Positions 32,695-43,900 of a stretch of 64,000 nt of DNA are shown in pieces. The DNA is taken from NCBI GenBank assembly GCA_004431415.1, contig QPMI01000555.1, forward strand, positions 20,484 to 84,483, read 5' to 3'. The stretch is from Cyanophora paradoxa. Lineage: Eukaryota > Glaucocystophyceae > Cyanophorales > Cyanophoraceae. Numbering within the stretch: the first letter of the stretch is position 1; the number at the start of each line of letters is the position of its first letter. The translations under genes and the position numbers were made by a program. Under the pieces are notes generated by a model, which had not been told where the DNA came from, did no database searches, and worked only from the letters and a program-made list of their open reading frames with translations.

Positions 32695-35600
32695 GATGAA
32701 GGGGGGGGGGAGGAGGAAGGCGGGGGTACGGCACCGGGAAGAAGCCCTCGGGCTCTTCGGCGAAGAAGGGGAACTTGCGCGTTCGCGCCAGCGAGTACTC
32801 GAGCGACGCCGGCACCTGTCCGGCGGGGCGGCCTAAGCTTCAGACGGGGCGGGGCGGGGGGCGCGCTCGCCTGGAGGCTGGAGAGGAGGAGGGGCCGGAC
32901 GGGCCGCCCCGCCGCCCGCGCGCGCTGCGAAGCGGGGGCACAGTGAGGCGACAGAAAGGTCGAGCGCAGGGGCGGGCGGGCCTGGAGGCGGTCGCGGAGG
33001 AGGGGGGAGGAGGCGGAGGCGGGCGAGAGGAGCGGCACGAAGGCCGCGCACGCCGCCAGCGCAGCGTCCGCCCCCGCCTCTCCCGTCGGGTCCGCGCCCT
33101 GCGCGGCTGTGAGGGAAGATGCGAGGGTGGGTGGGGGAGGACGGGGGGTGTGGGTACAGGGCAGTGGAGCCAACAGGGCACGCCGCGGAAGGCGAGGGCA
33201 GAGAGGAGGGAGGCGGCGTTGCGGGCGTCCTCGGGCAGGGCCCAGGCGAGCAGGAAGGGGGCCCGCCGGGGGTCGCAGCGCGCCTCGGGCCGCGCCAGCA
33301 GCGCCTGCGCACGGCTCAGAAATGAGGAGGGGAAGAGCGGGGAAGGTGAGGGGTGAGGGGCGGGCCCGGGCGGCGTCGGCGTCGGCGGCGTCGTCGGCGG
33401 CGGCGGCGGCCTCGAGGGCGCCCCGCACCTCCGCGAGGAAGGCGGGGAAGCCCGCCTCCAGCAGCGCCGGCCTGCGCCGGACCGGGGCGGCGCTCAGGCC
33501 GGGGAGGCTTGGATTGGGCCGGGCGGGGCGGGGGCACCGCGAGAGGTCGACGATGCGGCAGCCGCGGAGGAGGCCCTGCGGGGGTACTGTGAGGAGGGGC
33601 GGCGGGGAGGGGGTACACGCGCACGGCGGGGCGGTCGTCGAGGGGGAAGGGCGCCTCGGCCCACACGGGGAAGATCGGTCGCCCCAGGTCTGGGGGCGCT
33701 GAGAACGAAGAGGTCCAGGCCGCAGGGAGGGCGCACCGCGGGCGCGGGAGAGCTCGAGCATGCACCAGTCCGACGCGCACGAGTGCTGCGGGAGGAGGGC
33801 GCTGCGATCAGAAGCGGAAGAGGCGGGGGAGGGGGCGCGGCGCAGCGCCCGCCTTGGAGGCGACGAAGATGACGGCGCGGGCCGCTTTGATGCCCGCCCC
33901 GATCTGCTCCCGCCACTGCGCGCGGCTTTCAGGGGCGCCTCAGAGGGCGTTGCGGAGGCGTAGGGGCGCGCGCCTCCGTTCCGGCCTCGATGCCTGCCGG
34001 CCGCGGGGCGGAGCGAACTCGAGGTCAGGGGCGAAGCCAACTGCGAATCGCATCGCGTACCCGTCGCCTTCATTTCGTCCATCTGGCGGCGGGCAGCGCG
34101 CGTCAGCCTCGGAACGGGGGCGGAGGAGCGGATTGAAACAAAGGCGCACCCAGCACTGCGGGGGCGAGGGTCGCGGGGGGCGCGTGCGGGGCGGAGTGAG
34201 GCCGAGTCGAGTGGGGAGACGGGGCGAGGGGACGGCGGAAGAGAAAGCGGAAGGAGGACGGACCGAGACCTGCTCGGCCTGGAGGCGGTCCCTCAGCTGC
34301 GCCGTGAACCGCGCCACCTCCGGCGGGTGGTGCCCGTACCTGCGCGCGCGCAGCGCGGGCGGGGGCTCAGGAAGAGAAGGAAAAGCGGAGGGGGGAGGGG
34401 AAATGAGAGGGGGATACGCACGAGATGAAGGCGTCGCGGACGGCGGCGGCGCGCTTCAGCTGCGCGCGGTACGCCGCGTCCCGCGTCCCGTCCAGCACAG
34501 CCCTGCCGGAGCCGTTGAGGAGGGATTTCTTGGGCTCGTTCCTAGCAGTAGAGGTCTCGGGGCGCACCGCTGCTTCCCGCCGTCGGCCCCGCCGACCTGC
34601 CGCCCGATGTCCGCCCCTGCGCAGCAGCAGCGGAGCCGCTCAGATCCAGCGAAAGAAAGGCGATATCAAATAATTTCGAGAAGCGGGGCTCGCGCGCCCT
34701 TCTGGAGGAGGAGGGCGCAGACGTCGAAGAGGGCGGGCCCGAAGGCGACGGCCCGCGAGAGGGCCGTCTCCTCCGCCGCGTCCACCGCGCTGCGCGGGGG
34801 GCCCAGCGAGGCCAAGTTGGGCGAGAGGTCCGGTTGGCCTAGCCTAAGCTAGGTAGGCTGGTCTAAGTTGGGCGAGAGAGGTTCAGTTAGTTAGACTAGC
34901 CTGAGCTATACACATAGCGCACTCGACGGTCTCCGGGGTGGCGGCGGCGGCGAGGCGGAGGGCCGTGAGGCGGAGGCCGACGCGGCAGGCGGCGTGCAGC
35001 GGCGTCTCCCGGTCCCGCGCGTCCGCCTCGGCGGGGTCCTCCTGCTCCGCCTCCTCCTCCTCGTCCTCCTGGCCCCTGCAGCCCCGCCCGCCCGGCACGG
35101 GCCCGCTCAGCGTACGCCGGCAATGACAGGAACCGAAGCGAGGGCGCACTTTGCTTTCTTCTTCGTCTTCTTGGGGTCCTCGGGCGGCTCCGGCTCGACG
35201 CGGCCCTCGAGCCGCAGCACGCGCGTCGCCGCCGCCACGAGCGGCCCCCGCGCGTCCCCGCCCGTGTCCTCCGGCTTCAGCGCGTGGATCTCGCTGCGGC
35301 GCCGTCAGCCAGCGGCACCCTCTAGCTTTCCTGCGCGCTCGCCTGAGGCGTATCGGGCCGCGGCAGCAGAGGAGGAGGTCGGCCCACTGGCGGGCGTCCT
35401 CGGCCGCCATCTCGGACCCGTCCCGCATCGCCTCCCCCAGCGCCGTCGAGTACCTTCCCGCCGCGAGCTTCAGAGGGATCGGGGCCGAGGGGAGGGGCCT
35501 GGGGCTGAAGGCGGGACCCTTTGGCGCGGCCGGAGAGGCTGCCGTCGGCGTCGCGGCGGACGGCGGGCCAGGCGAAGCCCTCAACGGAAACCTCCTTCAG

Positions 35601-38545
35601 CTCGTCCTCCAGCAGGACTCTGGGGAAGGGTTTCAGAGGGGTACGGGACGGGATGAGAGCGGGGCGCCCACCCGAGGATGTCGCGGGTCTCGGGGCCGCG
35701 GCGGTACCGCCCGCCGCCGCCCGAGCCGCAGGCGGCAGCGACGATCTCGCCCTCGTGCGCGTGGCGCCCGGCCCCGCGGCCCATCAGCAGCCGCAGCAGC
35801 TCGAGGTCGGCGGCGGCCGCTGCGATCGCCGCGGCGCTCCGGCCCTCCGCGTCGCGCGCGCCGATGTCGGCGCCGGCGTCGAGCAGCGCCCGGACCGTCT
35901 CGAGGCCATCCTCGCCCTTGCTCGCGGCGACGGCGACGAGCAGCGGCGTCCGCCCGCGGGCCTCGCCCCGGCCGCGGCCCCTGCCCCTCCCCTCCTCCTC
36001 CTTCTCCGCATCCTTCGCCTCCAGCGCCGCGCCCCGCTCGATCAGGAAGCTGCGAGAGGGGCGTGAGGGGCGGATGCACGCAGAAGAACCGACGGGCGCG
36101 ACGCAAGGGAAGGGCGCACCGGACGGTCTCGGCCCCCGCCTCCGCGTTGCCCGCCGCAAGGTGCAGCGCTGCGGAGGCGGCGGCGTGCTCAAGCCGCGCA
36201 GAGGCGTGAGGGCGGGGCGCGCGCGCGTGCGCACGGGAGGAGCCCTCGCAGTACTCGTTGACGTCCGCCCCGTTGTCGAGGATCAGCCTGCAGGCGCAGG
36301 CGCCGGTCGACGTCGCCCAAGGCCCGGGCAGGCCAGGCCAGCGAGCGGGCCGGCCGGCGGGGCGCGCACCGGAGGCAGGCGTCGAAGTCCTCCGCGGACT
36401 CGCCGTGCTCGCGCCGGCCCATCAGGAGCTTGTGCAGGAGCGTCTCGCCCTGCCCCGCAGAATCTCAGAATCTCATCTAAAAGTGGGGAGGGGCCCGGGG
36501 CGCGCTCGGATGTGGGGCCCGCCGCGCTCCTCGTCAGAGAGGTACGCGAGGTTCGTGTCGACCTTTCGCTCCAGGAACCACCTGCGCGGAAGGCGTCGGA
36601 AGCTCAAGCGAGGCGAAGGCGGGGCTGGGGAGGGGTACGCGGACCTGGCGACGGAGTAGACGCCGCGCGCGAGTGCGAAGGCGAGCGCCTGAGCCACGGC
36701 GGGGTGCCGCGTCGGCAGCCGCAGCCCCGCCTCCTCCAGCGCCCTGGGTACGGTGATGCAGGCCTGGGTATGGCGCGAAAGGCAGGGGAGGGGGTGGGAG
36801 GGGGTACGGGTACGCACGCGAGGATGGTGAGGCGGTTTTTCGTGTACATGCCCGAGACCTGCGGCCGGGTGAGAACGAAGGAAAAAGGGCCCCGACGGGG
36901 CTCGAACCTGGTAGAGGAGGTTCTGCTCGATGGTGCACGTGTCCTGCCATCCGTAGAAGGGGTCGGCCCCCGCCCGCAGAAGCTCCCTGCGAGGGTGGCG
37001 TGGGCCGAACGAACAAAGAGGAGCGAGACTAACGATAACAAGAGGAGATCTAGACAAATCAAAGCACTGCAGGGTCTTGAGCATCAGAGGCGCCTTCTCG
37101 TGGGCGCTCGAGGCGAGCGGCCGCATGATGGGCGTCCGGTTCGACGCGTCCGCCTGGTTGACCGGCGCCCCCGCCTCCAGCAGCGCCCTTCTCTCTCGGG
37201 TCAGACGGCGGCTCGGACGCTCAGGCGGCAAAGACGGCTCGGACGGCGCACCGGACGGAGGGTATGTCGAAGTTGAACGCGGCGGCGTGCAGGGCGGGGC
37301 ACCACGCCGAGTCCAGCACGCCGCTCGCTTTCAGGGCCTGCCGGGGTACAGGTCCGCGCGCGTCAGGGCGGTCTGCACGCCGCCGATCGCGAGGGGGGTA
37401 CGTGTACGCGCATTGGGGTTCGCGGGATCGGCCCCGCACTGCAGGAGGGCCCGCACGGCCTCCAGGCGCCCCTCCTTCGCCGCGAGGCCTGCCCCGATTG
37501 GATGTTGGCGCCGATTCGAGGGCCGGGGGCGCAGGGGGCCGGGCACTGACCGAGGGCGCTGTTGAGGCCGGAGTCGGGGCGGTCGACGGGCGCCCCGCGC
37601 GAGGCGAGGAGGCGGACCACCGCCGCGTGGCCGCCCCGCGCCGCCCGCTCCAGCGCCGAGTAGCCCGCCAGCACGTACTCGGGCGGGGGCGGCCGCCCCT
37701 CCGCCTCGTCCTCCTCCTCCTGCTCCGGCGTGCGCCTGGGCGGGGGCACCCCCTCGACCTCGCCGGGGTCCGCCCCCCTCTCCAGCAGCTCCCGCACGCA
37801 GCCGAGGTGCCCGTTCCCCGCCGCCATCAGCAGCGGCGTGAGCCACGCGCTGTTCTCCTTCACGCGGCGTCGCGGGTCGGCGCCGGCGTCGAGGGCGACG
37901 CGGAGGCAGGCGGCCGAGCCCTCGCGCGCGGAGCCCGCCGCGATGCTCTCGACCACCTCCGCGGGGGCGCCGCCCTCGCCACCAGCTCCCTGCGCGCCCG
38001 CCCGCCGCCCCTCAGAAAGACAGAGAGAGAGAGAGAGGCGGCCCGAAGACCTAGACCGCGGGGAGGGGTGCACCGGAGGACTTCGAAGTGGCCGCCCAGC
38101 GCGGCCAGCTCGTAGGGCCCCGCCTTGTGCCCGTGCCGCGCCCCGGCGAGGCGCCCCGCGCCAGCAGCTCCCTGGCCCCGCCCGCCGCCTGTCAGAAAGA
38201 CAGGCGAGAAAGAGAGAGGGCGCGCGGGCCTCCTCAGAGAGAGATTGCGCACCGGACGAGCTCAAGGTCGCCGCGCTCGGCGGCGAGGGGCAGCGCCGCC
38301 TCAGGCGCCCTCGCCCCTTCCTCCTCCACAGCGTACGCCGCGTCGTCCACGGGGCAGCCGAGCTCCAGGAGCGCCCTGGCAGCAAGCGCGTAAAGGGACC
38401 AGCGGGCACCGGGGCGGGCGGAAGGGACGGCGCGCGCACACTGAGACTCCTCGCGGCCCAGGCCCCACTGGATGAGCGTCTAGCGGCGTCGCCGCCATGT
38501 CTAGCGGCGCGGGGCCCGGGTCCCGCGAGTGATCGGAACCGGCGA
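32695..38545 (-). pseudogene. Ankyrin-TIR-TIR copy B, truncated at both ends
   Basis: Nearly identical to 13,036-18,959. TIR1 spans 33,366-34,502 (MDEMKATG, WREQIGAGIKAAR with K retained, SDWCMLEL) and TIR2 starts with exon 33,182-33,304. The ankyrin exons match throughout, for example AGNGHLGCVRELLERGADPG and NEYCEGSS. The 3' break lies in the intron after EEPEGFFP, so the linker, coiled coil and CaaX box are missing. The exon joining TIR2 to its last helix has a 5-nt difference, which would need an acceptor moved to GGACAG to stay in frame. The 5' break at 38,545/38,546 falls inside the ALLDAPHADANL exon, whose remainder sits 10 kb away at 48,506. If transcribed, it could give only a soluble, N-terminally altered protein. 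I treat it as a disrupted copy. Confidence 0.7.
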
Positions 38546-39480
38546 TCGGGATTTGCGCTCTCAATGCGTAAATCGAGTTTTGCGCCGACTGAATGCGAGT
38601 AAAGAAGACCGTAGCCGAGCGCCAGGCACGAAAGAGCCGAGCGACTCGCTAGCCGCGGAGCGGCGCGAGGCGAGCACGGGATGAGCAGCAGGCTGCAGCG
38701 AACGTCCCGCAGGGGACTAGCTGAACTAGCCGTTGGGCCGAGCCGGCGGGCTTGAAGCCGCCGAGCTCCGGGGGGTACGCTGATTCGGGGTTTCCCTTCA
38801 CGCCCAGCTTCGCTCGCGGCCGCTCCAGGCCACGAAGCGACCAGCGGCGAAGCGAAATCGCCACAGCCAGCACAGCAATCACTCCTAAACAGCCCTGTCG
38901 GACCGGTGGCCGCACATATCGGCCGTCCCTCCCATTGCACGGAGCCGACCCAACTCCGCAGCACCATGACTAGCTGCAGTGGAGCGCGATCCCGCGGCAG
39001 CGACTGTGAAGCAGTTCTGCCTCGTTGGCTGGCCGGAGCAAACCCTGTTCCCAGCGATCCTCCCGGAATCGGCCCCGGGCCCCGATTCACGCTTGAATCT
39101 GGTGCCTTACTGCCGTGCCGGTACGTGGATTCACGTCCGGGCCCGCCCGCCACGCTCGCATCCAGCGCGCGCTGGCTATCCCGGGGGCCCACCGTCAGTC
39201 CGCGGCCGCCGGCTTGCCTATACACTCTATAAGCGTGTATTGAGACCCGCCGCGCGATTCCGCCGGATCCCTGACCATTCCCTGCGCGCATGATCCGGGA
39301 GCTCCTCGGCGCTCGAGCCGGACGCCGCCGCCGCGCCACGCCGGCGGAGCTCGCGCAGGACCGCCCCGGCCTGCTGGCGCTCGCGCTGCAGGCCCACCGC
39401 GCCGTCGGGGCTTGGATCGTGCCTTACGCGTGATCCACCGACGGACGGTGCCCGGCCGCCCGCGCGGCTCGGGGTGGCGA
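38546..39480. repeat. Element leader, copy 1
   Basis: Matches 54,517-55,455 with scattered changes. It contains CTCCGGGGGGTACGCTGATT, a TACACTCTATAAGCGTGTA dyad (TATA-like, at about 39,222), and GATCCACCGACGGACGGTGC just before the tandem array. Open frames exist in several phases, but none is conserved in an obvious coding manner between the copies. Confidence 0.75.
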
Positions 39481-39482
39481 CG

Positions 39483-40250
39483 GAGTACGGTTCTCGCTGG
39501 CGGAACCGCTGCGAGTCGGCCCGCTGGCGCTTGCCGCTGCGGGCCCCGTCCTCGGAGTTCCGGGGACCGCTGGCGCGGCGCGCCGCGGTCCCGGCCTGCC
39601 CCGCAGGCCCCGGCCGCGCCCGCGGCCGGCGAGCTCCACCCCGGAGTACGGCCTCGCTGGCGGAACCGCTGCGAGTCGGCCCGCTGGCGCTTGCCGCTGC
39701 GGGCCCCGTGCTCGGAGTTCCGGGGACCGCTGGCGCGGCGCGCCGCGGTCCCGGCCTGCCCCGCAGGCCCCGGCCGCGCCCGCGGCCGGCGAGCTCCACC
39801 CCGGAGTACGGCCTCGCTGGCGGATCCGCTGCGAGAGGGCCCGCTGGCGCGGCGCGCTGCGGGCCCCGTACTCGGAGTTCCGGGGACCGCTGGCGCGGCG
39901 CGCCGCGGTCCCGCCGGGCCGGCCTGCCCCGCAGGCCCCGGCCGCGCCCGCGGCCGGCGAGCTCCACCCCGGAGCACGGCCTCGCTGGCGGAACCGCTGC
40001 GAGATGGCCCGCTGGCGCTTGCCGCTGCGGGCCCCGTGCTCGGAGTTCCGGGGACCGCTGGCGCGGCGCGCCGCGGTCCCGGCCTGCCCCGCAGGCCCCG
40101 GCCGCGCCCGCGGCCGGCGAGCTCCACCCCGGAGTACGGCCTCGCTGGCGGAACCGCTGCGAGATGGCCCGCTGGCGCTTGGCACCGCTTGCCCGGCGCT
40201 GCGGGCCCCGTCCTCTGAGTTCCGGCCCGGGGACCGCTGGCGCGTCGCGC
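39483..40250. repeat. About five tandem units of 160 bp
   Basis: GAGTACGGCCTCGCTGGCGG and variants recur at 39,644, 39,804, 39,972 and 40,132 (spacings 160, 168 and 160), with an earlier diverged unit. Each unit has GCTGCGGGCCCCGT, GGAGTTCCGGGGACCGCTGG and CGGCCGCGCCCGCGGCCGGC dyads. Related but diverged units occur at 55,455-56,005 and 61,435-62,110. Confidence 0.85.
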
Positions 40251-40329
40251 TGCGGGCCCCGCCGCCCCGAGGCCGCACTCCGTCGGAGTGCCCGCTGCGC
40301 ATGCCGGCCGCCTCGCGATCGATCGCGAT

Positions 40330-40435
40330 CGCAGAGTGTTTTTGTTTTTTGTTTGTTTTCGGTCGATTTTAGTCAATTCAATGGTTGATTCGACCTAAAA
40401 CAAAACAAAACAAAAACAAAAAACAAAAAACGCGA
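40330..40435. repeat. T-rich/A-rich fold-back between the two arrays, copy 1
   Basis: A GTTTTTTGTTTG block, then TTTTCGGTCGA, a short loop, TCGACCTAAAA and an ACAAAAACAAAAAAC block. The arms pair over about 30 nt. It is preceded by CGATCGATCGCGATCGCAGA. The same arrangement occurs at 62,250-62,365, always between the 160-bp-type array and the 138-bp satellite. Confidence 0.75.
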
Positions 40436-40914
40436 ACCCGGCCGCCGCCGGCCCGCCGGCGCTGGACCGGCGGACCCGCGAACCCGCGGGCCGCGGCGGC
40501 CGGCCCGGGCCGGGGCGCCCCGCGGCCGCGCGCGCGGCGCGCGCGCGCGGCGCGCGGTCTCGCTGCCGCAGTGCCAGGCTGGCGCTTCGAATTCCGGGCG
40601 CTTCCGCTCAGAATCCGCTGCCGCAGTGCGCATCAGCAGCGCATCGATATCGCCACATGCCCGGCCGGCGGCCGGGCGGCCGCACGAAAACTAGCCGCCG
40701 TACTGCAGCCGCAGCCGCCGTGCGCGTGCGAGACACTGCGAGTCAGCCCGGACTCACTGAGTCAGCCGACGCCGCGGCGCCCGACACCGCAACTGCAGCT
40801 GCAGCTGCCTGGCTGGCGCTTCCGCTGCCGCAATGCTGTCGCTGGCACGTTACGCTGCGGACTACGGTCGACGTCCTCGCTGGCGCTCTAGATCTCGCTG
40901 CGAGTCGGCCCGCT

Positions 40915-43900
40915 GACGACCTTCCGCGCATCCGCGCCGCTCGGCTCGCCGCCACCGCCGGACCTGCTGGCGCAGGGCGGACCGACCGCTGGCTCGCCTG
41001 CGGCGCCCCCCGGCTGGAGCCCAGGGCCCCACCTCCGCCCCGAGGTCCGTCGCGGTCTCGCATGGCCTCGCACCGCCGCTCGACCCGCCGCCGCTGCATA
41101 ACCTGCTTACGCAGGGCGGGCCGGCAGCTGGCTCGCCTGCGTCGCTCTCCGGCTGGAGCCCAGGGCTCCACCTCCGCCCCGAGGTCCGTCGCGACCTCGC
41201 GCGGCCCCGCGCTGCTGCGCGACCCGCCGCCGCCGCGTAACCTGCTTACGCAGGGCGGGCAGGCCGCTGGCTCGTATGCGGCACTCTCCAGCTAGAGCCC
41301 AGGGTTCCACCGACGCCCCGAGGTCCGTCGCGGCCTCGCGCGGCCCCGCCGCGCCGCCGCTCGACCCGCCACCGCCGCATAACCTGCTTGCGCAGGGCGG
41401 GCCGCCCGTTGGCTCGCATGCAGCGCTCCCCGGCTGGAGCCCAGGGCCCCACCTCCGCCCCGCGGTCCGTCACGGCTTCGCGCGGCCCCGCGCTGCTGCT
41501 CGACATGCCACTGCCGCCTGACCTGCTTGCGCAGGGCGGGCCGCTGGTGCGCATGCAGCGCTCCCCGGCTGGAGCCCAGGGCCACACTTCCGCCCCGAGG
41601 TCCGTCACGGCCTCGCGCAGCCCCGCCGCCGCTCGACCCGCCACCGCCGCTTCAGACCCGCCGCCGCCGCATAACCTGCTTGCGCAGGGCGGGCCGACCG
41701 CTGGCTCGCATGCAGCGCTCCCCGGCTGGAGCCCAGGGCTCCACCTCTGCCCCGAGGTCCGTCACGGCTTCGCGCGGCCCCGCGCTGCCGCTCGACCCGC
41801 CGCCGCCGCATAACCTGCTTGCGCAGGGCGGGCCGGCCGCTGGCTCGCATGCAGCGCTCCCCGGCTGGAGCCCAGGGCTCCGCCTCCGCACCACGGTCCG
41901 TCACGGCCTCGCGCGGCCCCGCCGCCGCTCGACCCGCCACCGCCGCTTAACCTGCTTGCGCAGGGCGGGCCGGCCGCTGGCTCGCATGCAGCGCTCCCCG
42001 GCTGGAGCCCAGGGCTCCGCCTCCGCCCCGAGGTCCGTCACGGCCTCGCACGGCCCCGCGCTGCCGCTCGACCCGCCGCCGCCGCATAACCTGCTTGCGC
42101 AGGGCGGGCCGGCCGCTGGCTCGACCGCGGCGCTCTCCGGCTGGAGCCCAGGGCTCCACCTCCGCCCTGAGGTCCAAAAACGACCTCGCGCGGCCCCGCG
42201 CCCGCCGCTCGACCCGCCGCCGCCGCCTGCCCTGCTTGCACGGGACAGGCCGGCGGCTGGCTCGCATGCAGCGCTCCCCGGCTGGAGCCCAGGGCCCCAC
42301 CTCCGCCCCGAGGTCCGTCGCGGCCTCGCGCGGCCCCGCGCCGCCGCTCGACCCGCCGCCGCCGCCTGACCTGCTTGCACAGGGCGGGCCGGCCGCTGGC
42401 TCACCTGCCGCGCTCCCCGGCTGGAGCCCAGGGCTCCATCTCCGCCCCGAGGTCCATCACAGCCTCGCGTGGCACCGCACTGCTGCTCGGCCCGCCGCCG
42501 CCGCATCACCTGCTTGCGCAGGGCGGGCCGGCCGCTGGCTCGCATGCAGCACTCCCCGGCTGGAGCCCAGGGCTCCACCTCCGCCCCGAGGTCCGTCACG
42601 GCCTCGCGCGGCCCCGCGCTGCCGCTCGACCCGCCGCCGCCGCATAACCTGCCGCAGTGCTGGCGCGGGGCGGGCCAGCCGCTGGCTCGCAGGCAGCGCT
42701 CCCCGGCTCGAGCCCAGGGCCCCACCTCCACCCCGAGGTCCGTCACGGCCTCGCGCGGCCCCGCGCTGCCGCTCGACCCGCCGCCGCCGCATAACCTGCT
42801 TGCGCAGGGCGGGCTGGCCGCTGGCTCGCATGCAGCACTCCCCGGCTGGAGCCCAGGGCTCCACCTCCGCCCCGAGGTCCGTCACGGCCTCGCGCGGCCC
42901 CGCACTGCCGCTCGACCCGCCGCCGCCGAAAAACCTGCTTGCGCAGGGCGGGCCGGCCGCTGGTTCGCATGCAGCGCCCCCCGGCTGGAGTCCAGGGCTC
43001 CACCTCCGCTCCCGGGGTCCGTCACGGCTTCGCACGGCCCTGCGCTGCCGCTCGACCCTCCACCGCTGCATAACCTGCTTGCGCAGGGCGGGCCGCCCGT
43101 TGGCTCGCATGCAGCGCTCCCCGGCTGGAGCCCAGGGCCCCACCTCCGCCCCGAGGTCAATCACGGCCTCGCGCAGCCCCGCGCTGCTGCTCGACCCGCC
43201 GCCGCCGCATAACCTGCTTTCGCAGGGCGGGCCGGCCGCTGGCTCGCATGCAGCTCTCCACGGCTGGAGTCCAGGGCTCCACCTCCGCCCCGAGGTCCGT
43301 CACGGCCTCGCGCAGCCCCGCGCTGCCGCTCGACCCACCGCCGCCGCATAACCTGCTTGCACAGGGCGGGCCGGCCACTGGCTCGCATGCAGCGCTCCCC
43401 GGCTGGAGCTCAGGGCTCCACCGCTGCCCCGAGGTCCGTCACGGCCTCGCGCGGCCCCGCGCTGCAGCTCGGCGTACCGCCACTGCCTGACCTGCTGGCG
43501 CAGGGCGGGCCGGCCGCTGGCTCGCATGCAGCGCTCCCCGGCTGGAGCCCAGGGCTCCACCTTCACCCCGAGGCCTGTCACGGCGGCGCGCAGCCCCGCG
43601 CTACCGCTCGACCCGCCGCTGCCGCATAACATGCCTGCGCAGGGCCGGCCGCTGGCTCGCATGCAGCGCCCCCGGCTGGAGCCCAGGGCTCCACCTCCGC
43701 CCCGAGGTCCGTCACGGCTTCGCGCGACCCCGCGCTGCCGCTCGACCCGCCGCCGCCGCGTAACCTGCTTGCGCAGGGCGGGCCGGCCGCTGGCTCGCAT
43801 GCAGCGCCCCCGGCCGGAGTCCAGGGCTTCACCTCCGCCCGAGGTCCGTTCACGGCCTCGCGCGGCCCCGCGCCGCCACTCGACCCGCCACCGCCGCATA

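Noticed and set aside
42095-43351. Long open frames through the 138-bp array as repeat proteins
   Set aside because: Open in several phases on both strands, no start context, explained by unit length and GC content; kept only as a question in the findings.
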